DNA of 64,000 bases from Gadus chalcogrammus (Eukaryota; Chordata; Actinopteri; Gadiformes; Gadidae): contig NC_079413.1 of assembly GCF_026213295.1 (NCBI RefSeq), positions 19,864,378 through 19,928,377 on the forward strand, read 5' to 3'. Below are positions 44,537-55,167 of this stretch, piece after piece. Position 1 is the first letter of the stretch. Each line of letters begins with the position of its first letter. A model generated the notes under the pieces. The model did no database searches. It was not told the origin of the DNA and saw nothing but the letters and a program-made list of their open reading frames with translations. The position numbers were made by a program, and so were the translations under genes.

Positions 44537-46108
44537 ATGGACCAGTCCCCATTGGGAAACGTGCTCGGGCACCTAGCCCAGATGGCGGAGAGACAAGGCC
44601 AGCTCCACCAGGCGCAGAACGAGGCGCTCACGGACCTGGCACAATCCTTGGCCGCCGATCGGGCCATGCTCCGGGATCTCCTCGCCTCCGGCGGACACGG
44701 CGAAGGACCCCGGGGGGCGGGACCCGCTACACACATACACGACCCGAAGATGGGGGAGGCAGACGACGCGGAAGCCTTCATCGAGACCTTCCAGGGGGTG
44801 GCCGAGGTCTCAGGGTGGCCCCGCCCGGAGTGGGCGCACCGTCTCCTGCCACTCCTAACAGGAGAGGCGCAGCTTGCGGCCCACAGTCTGCCGGCTGGGG
44901 CCCAGCGAGACTACGACGCCATCACCAGGGCCATCCGAGACCGGCTGGGCCTCTACCCGGAGGAACATCGCCGGCGTTTTCGGGCGCTGGCCTTCCGTGA
45001 GGGCGACCGACCCTTCGCCTTCGCCCAGCAGCTGATGGACCAGGCAAGGAGGTGGCTGGTCCCAGACCGGAACACGGCAGAGGACGTGGTGGAGCAAGTG
45101 GCCCTGGAGAGGTTCGTGGAGGGGCTGCCGGCTAGGACCTCCGCCTGGGTCCGATACCACCGACCCGAGAGTCTCTCCGCCGCGGTCGTCCTGGCGGAGA
45201 GCCACCTGCAGCCACCACCAGCGGGCCAGCGACCACCGACACCGAGCCCACGTACCGGTGCGGCTGCCCCACGGCGGGACAGACCAACCCCGGCGCCGAG
45301 GGCGAGATGGGGGGGCGTTCCAGAGCGGGCACATGAGTCGCCTCCCACCCCCACTCCACAGACGGGCGCTCAGGCGGCAAGGGAGGGGTGCTGGCGGTGC
45401 GGGCGGCCTGGCCACTTCCGGCGGGAGTGCCCTATGATGGAGGTGGGTCAGGTCGTCCGCGTCACCGGTGCCCCGTCTCCTCCCCATGGTCCCAGCGAGG
45501 CGTACCGTATCCCGGTGAGGATACAGCGGGGTACGCACCAGGCGCTGTTGGACTCGGGCTGCATGCAGACCATGATCCACCAGCGCCTGGTGCGGTCCGA
45601 GGCATTGATAGAGGCATCGAGCGTTTCGGTGAGATGTATACACGGGGATGTTCACACGTATCCCTTGGTCCCTATCGAAATTCGTTATGGGGGGAAAACG
45701 CATAGAGTCAAGGCGGCGGTTAGTCCGAGCCTCACGCACCCCCTGATTCTAGGGTTAGATTGGGCTGGGTTTCCAGGGGCGGTTAGCGAGACTACGGGGG
45801 TGCGGACACGACAGATAGGGACATGTAGGTCATGCGCTGTGTTCTGCGCCGATGCAAGGGCGTCCGACGCTGATCAGGAATCGGGGGAGGAGGCGGGAGG
45901 TTCTCAACCCGAGGTCCAAGCGCCGAGCTTCCCACCGGTGGACGATTTCCCCCTCGAGCAGTCTCGTGATGCTACTTTACGCTCAGCCTTCGACCAAGTG
46001 ATTGCTATTGATGGTTCGAGGGTACAGCCAGACGCAGTGCTGACTTACCCACACTTTGTGGTCGTTAGGGATAGGCTTTATCGGGTGGATCGTGACAGTG
46101 AGGAGTGA
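44537..46108 (+). CDS. Gmr1-like gag with SCAN-like capsid, zinc knuckle and protease
   Basis: The ORF starts MDQSPLGNVLGHLAQMAERQ. A capsid region (about residues 75-230; DAEAFIETFQGVAEVSGWPR, LLPLLTGEAQLAAHSL, FVEGLPARTSAWVRYHRPES) belongs to the gag family from which the vertebrate SCAN domain was derived. A CCHC knuckle CWRCGRPGHFRRECP lies near residue 285. A retropepsin-like core follows with LLDSGCMQTMIHQRLV and LILGLDWAGFP. The ORF ends at a TGA at 46106-46108 just as integrase begins in another frame. In other Gmr1-type elements gag and pol are read together, so this is either a programmed shift or a lesion; I favour a lesion. Confidence 0.85.
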   Translation: MDQSPLGNVLGHLAQMAERQGQLHQAQNEALTDLAQSLAADRAMLRDLLASGGHGEGPRGAGPATHIHDPKMGEADDAEAFIETFQGVAEVSGWPRPEWAHRLLPLLTGEAQLAAHSLPAGAQRDYDAITRAIRDRLGLYPEEHRRRFRALAFREGDRPFAFAQQLMDQARRWLVPDRNTAEDVVEQVALERFVEGLPARTSAWVRYHRPESLSAAVVLAESHLQPPPAGQRPPTPSPRTGAAAPRRDRPTPAPRARWGGVPERAHESPPTPTPQTGAQAAREGCWRCGRPGHFRRECPMMEVGQVVRVTGAPSPPHGPSEAYRIPVRIQRGTHQALLDSGCMQTMIHQRLVRSEALIEASSVSVRCIHGDVHTYPLVPIEIRYGGKTHRVKAAVSPSLTHPLILGLDWAGFPGAVSETTGVRTRQIGTCRSCAVFCADARASDADQESGEEAGGSQPEVQAPSFPPVDDFPLEQSRDATLRSAFDQVIAIDGSRVQPDAVLTYPHFVVVRDRLYRVDRDSEE

Positions 46109-47270
46109 GGAGATTTTTACCCAGTTGCTGGTACCCAGGAGCCGCCGGGAAATGATTTTCCAGGCGGCGCATTACAACCCAATGGCGGGCCATTTGGGGT
46201 ACGAGAAGACACTAAACCGGATAATGGCTCGATTCTATTGGCCGGGGATTCGGGCGGAAGTGCGTAGGTGGTGCGCCTCCTGCCCCGAGTGCCAGCTGGT
46301 GAATCCCCCCGCCATTCCCAGGGCTCCCTTGCGGCCCCTTTCTCTGGTGGAGGCCCCATTCGACCGCGTGGGCATGGACATTATCGGGCCATTAGAACGT
46401 TCCTCACAAGGGTATCGATTTGTGTTGGTCCTGATCGACTACGCAACCCGATACCCGGAAGCAATTCCATTGCGCAACATCTCTGCGAAGAGTGTTGCGC
46501 AGGCGTTGTTTCATGTCATATCGCGGGTGGGAATCCCGAAAGAGATTCTCACTGACCAGGGCACCAATTTCATGTCACGCACGATGAAGGAACTTTACGG
46601 GTTGTTGAAGGTCAAGGCCATCCGCACGAGCGTCTATCACCCAGCCACTGACGGCTTGTGCGAGAGGTAACCGGACGTTAAAGTCCATGATCCAGAAGTT
46701 TGTACTGGAGGATGCTCGAAATTGGCATCAATGGCTAGACCCTCTGTTGTATGCGGTGCGGGAAGTTCCTTAGGCTTCCACAGGGTTTTCCCCATTCGAG
46801 TTGCTCTATGGGCGCAGGCCCAGGGGCGTCCTGGACCTCATTAAAGAAACCTGGGAGGAGGGGTCCAGCGACAGTAAAAACGAAATCCAGTACGTCATGG
46901 ACTTCGTTGCAAAGCTCCACTCACTCGGGGTAATGTCACGTGAGCATTTGCACCAAGCCCAGGAGAATCAGAAACGCCTGTACGACAGAGGGACTAGATT
47001 ACGCAATCTTACACCGGGGGATAAGGTCCTCGTTCTGTTGCCCACCTCTAGCACCAAATTACTCGCGAAGTGGCAAGGGCCCTTTGTGGTCACACGGCGG
47101 GTTGGGGACGTAGATTACGAGGTGGCGCGCACGGACAGGGGCGAAAGCAAGCAGGTCTACCACATCAACCTCCTAAAGAGGTGGAACGATGCGGTCCCTG
47201 TCGCGTTTGCGTCGACGTTACCGGAGAAGGAGGAGTTTGGGCCGGACGTCCCTAGCCTAGGCCCCACCCC
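46109..47270 (+). pseudogene. Gmr1-like integrase, placed before reverse transcriptase
   Basis: A zinc-binding region is present (HYNPMAGHLGYEKT, WCASCPECQLV). The catalytic core shows GMDIIGPL and LTDQGTNFMS for the first two acidic residues; the Glu region (DGLCER) is followed at once by a stop from a small deletion at about 46668. It resumes in another frame from 46760 (FELLYGRRPRGVLDL). A GPF-type C-terminal module follows (KWQGPFVVTRRVGDVDYEV, YHINLLKRWND). Its place upstream of RT is the defining oddity of the Gmr1 group. Confidence 0.9.
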
Positions 47271-48677
47271 CCCGGTCGGTCAGGGCGAGGGTCTCTTAGA
47301 GAGTCAGGCACGGGACGTTGAAGGTCTGCAACTCCGGTTCGCCGACGTGTTTTCGCCCCTGCCCGGTCGCACCCCTCTAATTACTCACAACATCGAGACG
47401 CAGCCAGGTTTAACGGTGCGGACACGCCCCTACAGGCTGCCCGTCCACAAACAAGATGTGGTGCGGCGCGAATTGGCAACCATGTTGGAGTTGGGCGTGG
47501 TCGAGGATTCTCACAGTGACTGGTGCAGTCCCGTCGTGCTGGTGGGGAAGCCGGTCGGGTCTGTCCGGTTCTGTGTAGACTACCGTAGGGTGAATGCGGT
47601 GTCAAAGTTCGATGCCTACCCAATGCCTCGGATCGACGAGCTAGTGGACCGGCTTGGCATGGCCAAATATTATACGACCCTGGACTGCACGAAGGGCTAC
47701 TGGCAGATTGCGTTGTCTCCAGCAGCCCGGGAAAAAACAGCCTTCTCCACTCCGCTCGGTCTCTACCAGTTTAAGGTGCTTCCGTTCGGGTTGTTCGGGG
47801 CCCCGGCCACGTTTCAGCGGCTGATGGACCGGGTGTTACGGCCCCACGCCGCGTATGCTGCTGCCTACATTGATGACATCGTTATCTATAGCGGAACGTG
47901 GGAGCAGCATGTGCGGCAGGTGGCGGCCGTCCTTCAGTCGCTGAGACGGGCGGGGCTCACGGCCAACCCGAAGAAGTGCGTGTCGGGCGGAGGGAGATTC
48001 AATATCTGGGGTTCCACCTGGGGCGGGGGAAGGTCCGGCCGCAGGTCGGTAAGACTGCGGCGGTCGCGGCCTCCCCTCGGCCCAGGACCAAAAAGGAGGT
48101 GAGGCGGTTCCTGGGACTGGCGGGCTATTATCGGCAGTTCGTGCCGAACTTCTCCGACCTGGCCAGCCCCTTGATCGACCTCACCCGTAAGAGAGCCCCA
48201 GATACAGTCCAGTGGTCGGAGCCATGTCAGGTGTCGTTTGAGGCTATTAAAACAGCCCTCTGTGGAAAGTCGGTCCTGTGTGCTCCTAACTTTGATCTCC
48301 CTTTTTCCCTGCAGACGGACGCGTCGGATAGGGGGTTGGGCGCGGTCCTGACCCAGCAGGTGGAGGGGGTCGACCGCCCGGTGCTGTACCTGAGCCGGAA
48401 ATTATCAGACCGGGAGGGTCGGTACAGCACGGTGGAAAAGGAGTGCCTCGCCATCCGGTGGGCGGTCGGCGCCCTCCGCTACTACCTGCTGGGGCGCGCG
48501 TTCACCCTCTACTCCGACCACGCCCCCCTCCAGTGGCTCCGCCGCATGAAGGACGTCAACGCGAGGATCACCCGGTGGTACCTCGCGTTGCAACCCTTTA
48601 ATTTTCAGGTCGTGCACAGGCCTGGGGCGCAGATGGCCGTGGCGGACTTCCTCTCCCGCTCTGGGGGGGGGGAGTGA
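47271..48677 (+). pseudogene. Gmr1-like reverse transcriptase and RNase H
   Basis: RT motifs in order: LELGVVEDSHSDWCSPVVLV, VRFCVDYRRVNAVSKFDAYP, LDCTKGYWQIALSP, LPFGLFGAPATFQRLMD, and the catalytic YIDDIVIYS near 47870. A frame change near 47990 leads to YLGFHLGRGKVRPQ, RRFLGLAGYYRQFVPNFSDL and RNase H (LQTDASDRGLGAVLTQ, STVEKECLAIRWAVGALRYY, LYSDHAPLQWLRRMKD). It ends ADFLSRSGGGE and a stop. RNase H residues D, E and D are present. Confidence 0.9.
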
Positions 48678-48721
48678 TTTGGCGGCCGGATGTCACCCCG
48701 GCCTGTGTCGGGCGGTGGGGG

Positions 48722-49064
48722 TGTGTGGGGGGACGTGCGACGTCTGGCCTGCAGGGGGAGTATGGGCAGGTTGGGAGAGCACCGGATTGGCTGGGGGGAT
48801 TGGACCTGAGTGCGGGCAGGTGTCGGCACTCAGGCCAATCAGGGAGTGTTTGTACTTATGTGCCTGCTTTTGTCTTGTAGTGAGGGGGGAATCCAGGAAG
48901 GATTGGCAGCAGAAAGGAGCCGATCGCCAACGGAGATCGCGTTGAGCAGAATATAATTTACATTTTGTCCAATTGTCTTTGGTTGCACGTTTTTGAAAGA
49001 CAATAAAAGAACTTCCTGGTGGAAGAAGCCAAGCCTGTGTCCAGCGCTCGTTGAACTCGTTACA
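48722..49064 (+). repeat. 3' LTR of Gmr1-like element
   Basis: 343 bases, nearly identical to 44165-44505. A G-rich polypurine stretch (GGGCGGTGGGGGTG) precedes it. Confidence 0.95.
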
Positions 49065-49069
49065 CCGTT

Positions 49070-50140
49070 GATCAGAATATCACGGATAATATGGTCGGTA
49101 TTATCTACATCCTTGCCACACTCGCATAACGCAATGTAGGCACATGTCTCCGCCTTCCCCCGCACCCTGGCGGTGAAGGCACGGAATGCTTCATCACGTT
49201 CCTGGTGCAACTGAAGCAGCTCGGTGCGCAGGACACATGTGGCAACTGGAATGACGGCTAGTGAACGCATGGCAGCAATCAGATCCACCAGGGGTCCGGA
49301 GGCGATGTTGGGATTGGCTTTCAACCTGCTGTCTCCAAGTTCAGGCCCAGCGCACTGAAATAACTGGAAAGGGGCGTGGGCAGTGTGGTAGAAATTAATG
49401 ATTATATTCTATGGTAAACTATGATTATTATTAGGCCTGTATATCTAATGGTAGAAAACATTTGAGGTGTCTCTGGATTCTGATCCAGAGCTTGGAGCCG
49501 GGGAGTCTGAGGTCAGAACAGATGGTGGAACCCCTAAAAGGACCAGGAAGCTACGGGGTTAAGGCGTGCTGACCTCGGCCTAGTGTCTTGGGCTATCTTT
49601 GTTGACCATTTGCTGACCATTCAGGTTAAGACGGATTTATGATTGATTGTGGGCGGACACCTCAAGAAGAAACTGCTCTGTGTGTGTGTGTATAAAAAGA
49701 CGCTGGAGTTTGTGAACCAGCAGTGCAATCATTCGGCTGTTATCGTTGTTGCTTTTTTAAACGATAAAGTATTTTGTCAATACTTGCTCCGGACCCCTCG
49801 ATTTATTTTTCCTCTCCCTTAAGTTAGTCGAAGTGTTTTATATCTCGGTTATCCACCACAGCAGCTCCGACGCCTGAGCCGGTGCTAAAGACATCCCAGG
49901 GACGGATGAACACGTTCTATTCCTCTATCGTTATGCCAAAATCGACCTTAGGCCGATCAAGTTTGGGGCCATGCAGAGTCGGGATTTGGGCCGGAGGGTT
50001 CGATGGACAAGTCTGTGAGTCCGTGATTCGTAGACAGAGCAATGGGGAGTGCTTCAGACACATCTCTGGTCTCGAAAGCAAAGCCAGGAACAGTACATCC
50101 AATGACAACCATGGCTTCTTTATGAAAAAATACACCACTC
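49070..50140 (-). pseudogene. K02A2.6-like gypsy gag (N-terminal part)
   Basis: Minus-strand gag homology includes GLTDLSIEPSGPNPDSAWPQ (50050), ELGDSRLKANPNIASGPLVD, LLQLHQERDEAFRAFTARVR, and CECGKDVDNTDHIIRDILI up to the Gmr1 insertion at 49069. It is interrupted by the LTR at 49384-49860. The remaining gag codons continue left of 44165. Function in a live element would be assembly of the RNA-containing particle. Confidence 0.75.
49384..49860 (+). mobile_element. Solo LTR (477 bp) with GCAG target duplication
   Basis: Starts TGTGGTAGAAATTAATG and ends TTATCCACCACA, with GCAG on both sides (49380-49383, 49861-49864). A TATAAAAAG box near 49692 suggests plus orientation. The gypsy gag frame is continuous across it when the LTR and one GCAG are ignored. 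Confidence 0.85.
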
Positions 50141-50165
50141 AATGTCAAACTTCTTATTTAAGGAC

Positions 50166-51020
50166 AACGATGAAGAAGCCCTGCAATACACAAAATAACA
50201 ACATAAGCTACAACCAGTAATTCCTACATGCACATGTCTAACATAAATATCTTCAGGAACTTAACCAACCTTGACAACAACAACTATAGTAATCAAGAAT
50301 TATATTGGACTTACACGAATAATGTTAGACAGCTTAATATCCTCTGTACAACCTGGTCTCACAGGAATCCGTGAAATGACTACGGACGAATAACTCGAAA
50401 ACCGTGGACACATCACGGAAACACGCGGATTTCCGTGATGTGGCCAGTTAATGACGCTGATGTTCCGTGGCTCACACACGGATCCCCGTTTCAACGAGCG
50501 AGTCGACCACGGGGGCTTAACTCAAAACCCGGGGTGGTCTCACTGAAACACTTAAATTGTCCTTGTTGTGTCCACGGAAGTTGCTCCAATGCAAGTAAAT
50601 GACAATGATATTCTGTGGCACACATACAGATTCCCGTTTCAATCTGTGTGTGTGCTCCCGTTTCAATCTTTGTGTGTGCCACATTTGACCACAGCGGGGG
50701 CTTAACTCAAAATCCGTGGTGGTCTGACGGAATCACTTCAATTGTCCGTGATGTGGCCACGGAATTTGCTCCAATGCAAGTAAATGACACTGTTATTCCG
50801 TGGCTCACACACGGATATCGGCGTGTTTTCCGTGATGTGGCCACGGATTTCGAGTTAAGCGTCCGACCGTAGTCATTTCACGGATTCCTGTGAGACCATG
50901 TTGCCTCTGTAACAGGAACGTCTGTAATGCTGGCAAGCACAATAAGGTCGACTCCTAACTGAGCCGGTTAGCGGTCTGTAATCCAATACTATCCCCTAGT
51001 GGTCGGTGGTAAACTCTGCA
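50166..51020 (-). repeat. Probable 5' LTR of the K02A2.6-like gypsy, split by a MITE
   Basis: Apart from the MITE, about 290 bases match 15460-15770, ending at the same TGCA (minus-strand start TGCAGAGTTTACC). It lies at the gag side of the minus-strand element. The exact inner edge and primer site are unclear. Confidence 0.6.
50349..50903. mobile_element. MITE (555 bp), hAT-like, with perfect 8-bp target duplication
   Basis: The ends CAACCTGGTCTCACAGGAAT and ATTCCTGTGAGACCATGTTG are inverted. CCTCTGTA flanks both sides (50341-50348, 50904-50911) and occurs once, unfilled, at 15646-15653. Internal GTGATGTGGCCAC and TTCCGTGGC-like motifs recur. Confidence 0.95.
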
Positions 51021-51770
51021 ATAACAGCAAACGTAGCTAGTCTATCTAATGTTAAATTGCCAACTTTGCTTATTTACTGCTGAGGAATTGAGGTGTAGAG
51101 TCGCCGGCACATTAGAACAACATGCAACAAAAACATGCAAAAGAAGGCAGATTTACTTTGTAAACAGCCAACTAATATACAACTCCTATTAGATGTGGTG
51201 CTTTACTGCATGTTAAACCAAAAAAAAAACTTATTATAAACATGTATTAACTGTATTTAACAGTAGTATTTTGTCAGGATGATGGTGCAGTTGGTTAGGG
51301 GTTTACTAGTGTTAATACTATTCTTGTATTAGTGTTATATAGTGGCAAGTTAGTCCTCAATTACATTCTAGTGTAATGAATGTACAGAGGTATAATAATA
51401 ATAATTATTACATTTCCAGTAGTATCAAGAGTACTGTGAGTGTACTGTTTATTCAAGTAGTATTATCTGTACTTAACAGTAGGTTATTATAAATCAAATG
51501 AGCACAGAGAGTAAAGTGGAAGTACTGTATAGTTTAGATAAGTTGTAGAATAAGTAAATTACATCGTTTAGTGTTATTTGAAAGCCATGTTCCTGCTGTA
51601 GCTTCATCCATTATGCTGCTTTGAACAGTCTTGTTCAGACGTGGCTTTGATATTATAAGCAGACTTGGGACCAGCTGATCAACCAGCTGATTGATCCATA
51701 ACATAGCATTTGTAGGCAGGCTTTTCCTTTTTATACAGTGGTCAGTAATATTTGTTGGAAGTTGGAACAA
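51021..51770. other. AT-rich non-coding stretch
   Basis: No gene or clear element. Variants of TAGTGTAAT and AAGTAGTATT recur loosely between 51290 and 51500. Confidence 0.4.
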
Positions 51771-51778
51771 AGACTGGG

Positions 51779-52192
51779 TTAGGCTTTCAAAGGTGATAAC
51801 TGTAGTACACCACAGATGTACCCCGCCTTATCCCCTGGTTGCCAACGTACCTCTCTTTCCTGTCTTGGTGTTCTTTTTGTTTCCTTTCTTCCCTTTTTTT
51901 TCTTGCTGTCTTTTTTGTTGTTGCTGTTGTTGTTCCTCTTCTTCTTCCCTCTTTCTGAAGAAGATGATGAGGAAGAGGAGGAACTGTCGGAGGAGGATGA
52001 GGAGGAGCGCTTGGCCCACTCTGGATAAATGTCGTTCATATCGCATATGAGGACTTCGACGGCGGTGGAGAAATGCAATCCTCTGTAGCCACAGAGAGCT
52101 GTCATCACAGAGAGGGCATCTCGTCGCATACTTACGGCATCGATAAGAGGGGGCGCTGTCAGCAGACGATTATTTAGACAAATTATTAGCAA
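51779..52192 (-). CDS. Unrecognised ORF with poly-Ser and Lys-rich tract
   Basis: A 137-residue frame on minus reads SMRRDALSVMTALCGYRGLH, FSTAVEVLICDMNDIYPEWA, then a run of about 20 serines and a Lys/Asn-rich tail. No catalytic motif is visible. It lies just inside a terminus-like sequence (GGGCTGTAACGATACG, minus, near 52326) of a kind seen at hAT ends, so it may be the first exon of a transposon protein. The serine tract reflects a CTTCTTC-rich microsatellite, and translation is unproven. Confidence 0.25.
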   Translation of the reverse strand: MLIICLNNRLLTAPPLIDAVSMRRDALSVMTALCGYRGLHFSTAVEVLICDMNDIYPEWAKRSSSSSSDSSSSSSSSSSERGKKKRNNNSNNKKDSKKKKGRKETKRTPRQEREVRWQPGDKAGYICGVLQLSPLKA

Positions 52193-52391
52193 ATTTCAAT
52201 CAGACAATTTGACCGGAGAGTTAGTAGAAAGGGCATATCGCGCTTCTGCCTTCTCACACCGCGAGACAAGTTTGTGGCTTTGAGTGTCGCGATTTCGGTT
52301 TCTATACGCGTATCGTTACAGCCCTAATTAATACAGTATCCCCTAGTCTGTTTACCAGTAACTCATCAGTAGTTACTGAGTAACTCACTTA

Positions 52392-53749
52392 GGCCGAATC
52401 TCGATTCTTCCCCTTGCCCCTTTTGCTTTGTCTTTGTCTTTGTCTTAACCCTAGCACTTGCAAGTGTAAGGGACAAGGGCTGAGATCTTTCCCCTATGAA
52501 ATGAGACGCCACTCGGTTTCGGGTACGTCATCATTCTGTCTGTGCTCATGACGTCATCAGGAATCTTGCCTGGCCCGCCCAGAGACGTTGGCCCGCCAAT
52601 GAGACTCGACCGTGCGAGCGCCACATGTGTGTGTGTGAATACACACACTGTAACGCAAGTGTTTCTTGTCGGTTCTTTGACGTGTCTTGTATTTCCACAA
52701 CGAGACTGTCGTGGGGGTTATCTAAGCCATGGTTGAGAAGGAATTGGGGGAAAGGAACTTTGGTTTGACTCGCTGAAGTACATGAACTGCGACATGCCGC
52801 CGGTTGCCGCGATGCACCATCGCCCGGCAGCGGGCAGCCGGCCGCAGGCAGCGCGCGGTTCAGTCGACTTCAGGTTGATGTGAAAGTGGAACCCGACAAA
52901 GTCGTTTCTGATTCATAATATCGTCTGGAGGCGCACACAATATGTTATATGATATAGATATCTATGTATTATATGATATTATTTAGATATAGAGCTCCAG
53001 GACTGTAACGCAAGTGTTGTACACTTCCTTGTTATTTGGATAACCGTTCTGCTGTTGGTGTGATGGCGCATAACACGTCGGACTCTCGTCTCTGGTATTT
53101 CTACAACGAGACTCGTATTGGGGGTTATCTCAGCCAAGGTTGAGAATGAATTGGGGGGAAGGAACTTTGGCTTTGACTCCCTCAAGAACATGAACCACGA
53201 CAAGGAGGAGAAAGGGATCTTTGCCGGGCAGCGCTTATGCACCTCCGCCTCCGGCGGTGGTCCTTCAGCGGGGCTCAAGCGGGAGACATTCGCCGCCAAC
53301 AATCCCTTTCTCCTCCATGTCGTGGTTCATTTTCTTGAGGGAGTCAAAGCCAAAGTTCGCGTTATCCAACGCGAGTAACGCGTTAAAACTACCGTTTGAA
53401 AGCTTCAGTTAAGACCTACAATACTATGCATCGTTCGTGTAGCACATTTCAGATCAAACCGAGTCATTATAAACATATAAAAAGTTGTGTAGATAGCTGT
53501 AAAATATTCCTCGCTTCAAGCAGCCATGTTCTTTTGAAAATTCCCGGTTTCGCTATGTGCTCTGGGATAGCCCTTGGAGGAGCAAGTGAGCTCTCAAATC
53601 ATCTTAAAAATAAGGGGTACATAGCACTCTATCTTATCCCTTAATCTTGATCAAATTGGGTATTGAGACACCACTAGCTCTCACATGAACGCGCAACTTC
53701 AAGGGTAAGGGGGAAGATAAGGGGTAAGGGGAAGTATTGAGATTGGGCC
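52392..53749. mobile_element. DNA element with CTTCCCCTT-rich termini, containing family-A sequence
   Basis: The inverted ends GGCCGAATCTCGATTCTTCC and the matching GGGAAGTATTGAGATTGGGCC are flanked by TTA on the left and TAA on the right. Inside, 52550-53370 contains internal units of the family-A element (GGCTTTGACTCCCTC, CGCCTCCGGCGGTGG) without its termini. The surrounding sequence (CAGTAGTTACTGAGTAACTC) is present on both sides as a direct repeat. Confidence 0.6.
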
Positions 53750-55167
53750 TAAGGGCCCTGTTAGGGCCCTGGTTGTTCATCATTCGTTACTCAGTAACGA
53801 ATACAGTAGTCCTATAGTCTGTTTACCAGTAACTCCTCAGTAGTTACTGAGTAACTCACTTAGGCCTGTTAGGGCCCCCTGGTCGTTCATCATTCGTTAT
53901 TCATTCGTTCCTCAGTAACTACCCAATTTTTGCGCACCTCATTGTAAAGTGTTACCAAAATCCTTTAGCAGCTATCATCTATGGACCAATGTCTTCAAAC
54001 TGACACAAAGCCAAGTCTGTACAATAAAAGCTGAAGCGCCCAGGAGCCATTGACTTCTACAAAGAGTGTGGTTTAAAACGCGTAAAGAATGCTTATATCA
54101 ACATCAAAATGGACTCCTATGATCTTGAGTCCATTAAAAAGTTGTTCAGAATAAAATTCTTTACAAGAGACAGTCAACATATTTTCAATTAGGGGGTGGC
54201 ATCAAAATGGGCGTGGCCTGTGACTGAAATCCCCATAGTTCATAGAAGGAATGTTTGATTTGAGTGGGCCAACTTAGTGGCTGTTGGGGACAAAAGTTCC
54301 AACTGCTCAAGTAAAATAGAGTTGATTGACAAAACAACATGGCCGGTAGCGGCTCAAAATCGTCCAGAATTAACTTAATGCCAAAAGGCAAGGGTAACTT
54401 AAACCAATCCTCCTCAAACTTAATGTAGTCAAAGGCACATGAGTCAAGATGAACCCCGCCAAATTGTATCCATATCGGGACATAGGGAGCGGTAAAACAA
54501 TTAACTGAAAATACAACCTCTCCAAATTGTACCCAGATCGGGCGATCGGGGGAGCTATATCAATCAACTGAAAATGCAGACTTTGGATGGACATATTATC
54601 TGACCTTATCCTGTAGACATTTGTATCTCCGCATGTTGAGCAAATGTGCCGAGGAAACCCAGAACCTGTAACAAAATGGCGGCTGGACGTCCAAATTTGC
54701 CAAATCAATGATAGGTGACTAAAGGCAGGGTTAACTTAAGTCAATCATCACCAGACTTGGTGAATTTAATGGAGCATATGTCAAGGTTAACCAGGCTAAA
54801 GTTAATCAAAATAGGACCATAGGGGGTGCTAAAGCGATCAATTGAAGACTTGAAAGAATCATAACTCCTCAGCCTTTTGACGTATCGTCATGAAATTTTG
54901 TTCACCCATCAACAGATCCCAGTTGATGCTATTCCAGCGTTGTCAACCGTATGCAAACAAAAAAGGTCTTAATTGTCTTCGTCAGGGTCTTAATGATCTG
55001 CGTCACAGTCTTAATGGTCTGACAGGGTCTTCATAGTCTGCGTCAGGGTCTTAATGGTCTGTTGGGGTTTTAATGGTCTGTTGATAAGGTCTTATTGGTG
55101 GGCTTTAGGCTTGGCGCCCGTAAAATGATGCTTGCAGCTTTAATTAGGGGTCCGAGCAGCGAAGCAT
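53750..55167. repeat. Old diffuse repeat with 21-22-bp minisatellite
   Basis: Sequence of a type common in fish genomes (CAAATTGTACCCAGATCGGG and similar phrases), ending GGGGTCCGAGCAGCGAAGC, a terminus also seen at 25737. At 54965-55100 units like GGTCTTAATGGTCTGCGTCAG recur about six times. No gene. Confidence 0.55.

Larger units (their letters stand above)
44165..49064 (+). mobile_element. Gmr1-like gypsy LTR retrotransposon, complete ends
   Basis: LTRs 44165-44505 and 48722-49064 start TGTGTGGGG and end CTCGTTACA. They differ by two substitutions and a 2-base length change, so insertion is recent. The target duplication is CCGTT (44160-44164, 49065-49069). The primer binding site TGGAGCCCAATGTGGGGC follows the 5' LTR after one base and nearly matches the 3' end of tRNA-Lys. 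Domain order is gag, protease, integrase, reverse transcriptase, RNase H: the copia-like order described for the Gmr1 group of vertebrate and echinoderm gypsy elements. Frameshifts prevent a full polyprotein. Confidence 0.93.
39046..51020 (-). mobile_element. K02A2.6-like gypsy element, minus strand, with four nested insertions
   Basis: From right to left it has a probable 5' LTR (50166-51020), gag (about 50140-44037 in pieces), protease, reverse transcriptase, RNase H, integrase and a C-terminal tail ending at 39046. The 3' LTR and the last ~46 bases are missing. Later insertions are at 42848-44036, 44165-49064, 49384-49860 and 50349-50903. At the three gag sites, reading resumes on the other side once the insert and one target copy are ignored, apart from one single-base slip at the hAT site. 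This confirms one host element. Stops and shifts elsewhere show it is inactive. Confidence 0.85.

Noticed and set aside
51816..52046. Plus-strand acidic and hydrophobic open frames around 51.9 kb
   Set aside because: They arise from a CTTCTTC/GAAGAAG-rich microsatellite; every frame across it gives low-complexity peptide.
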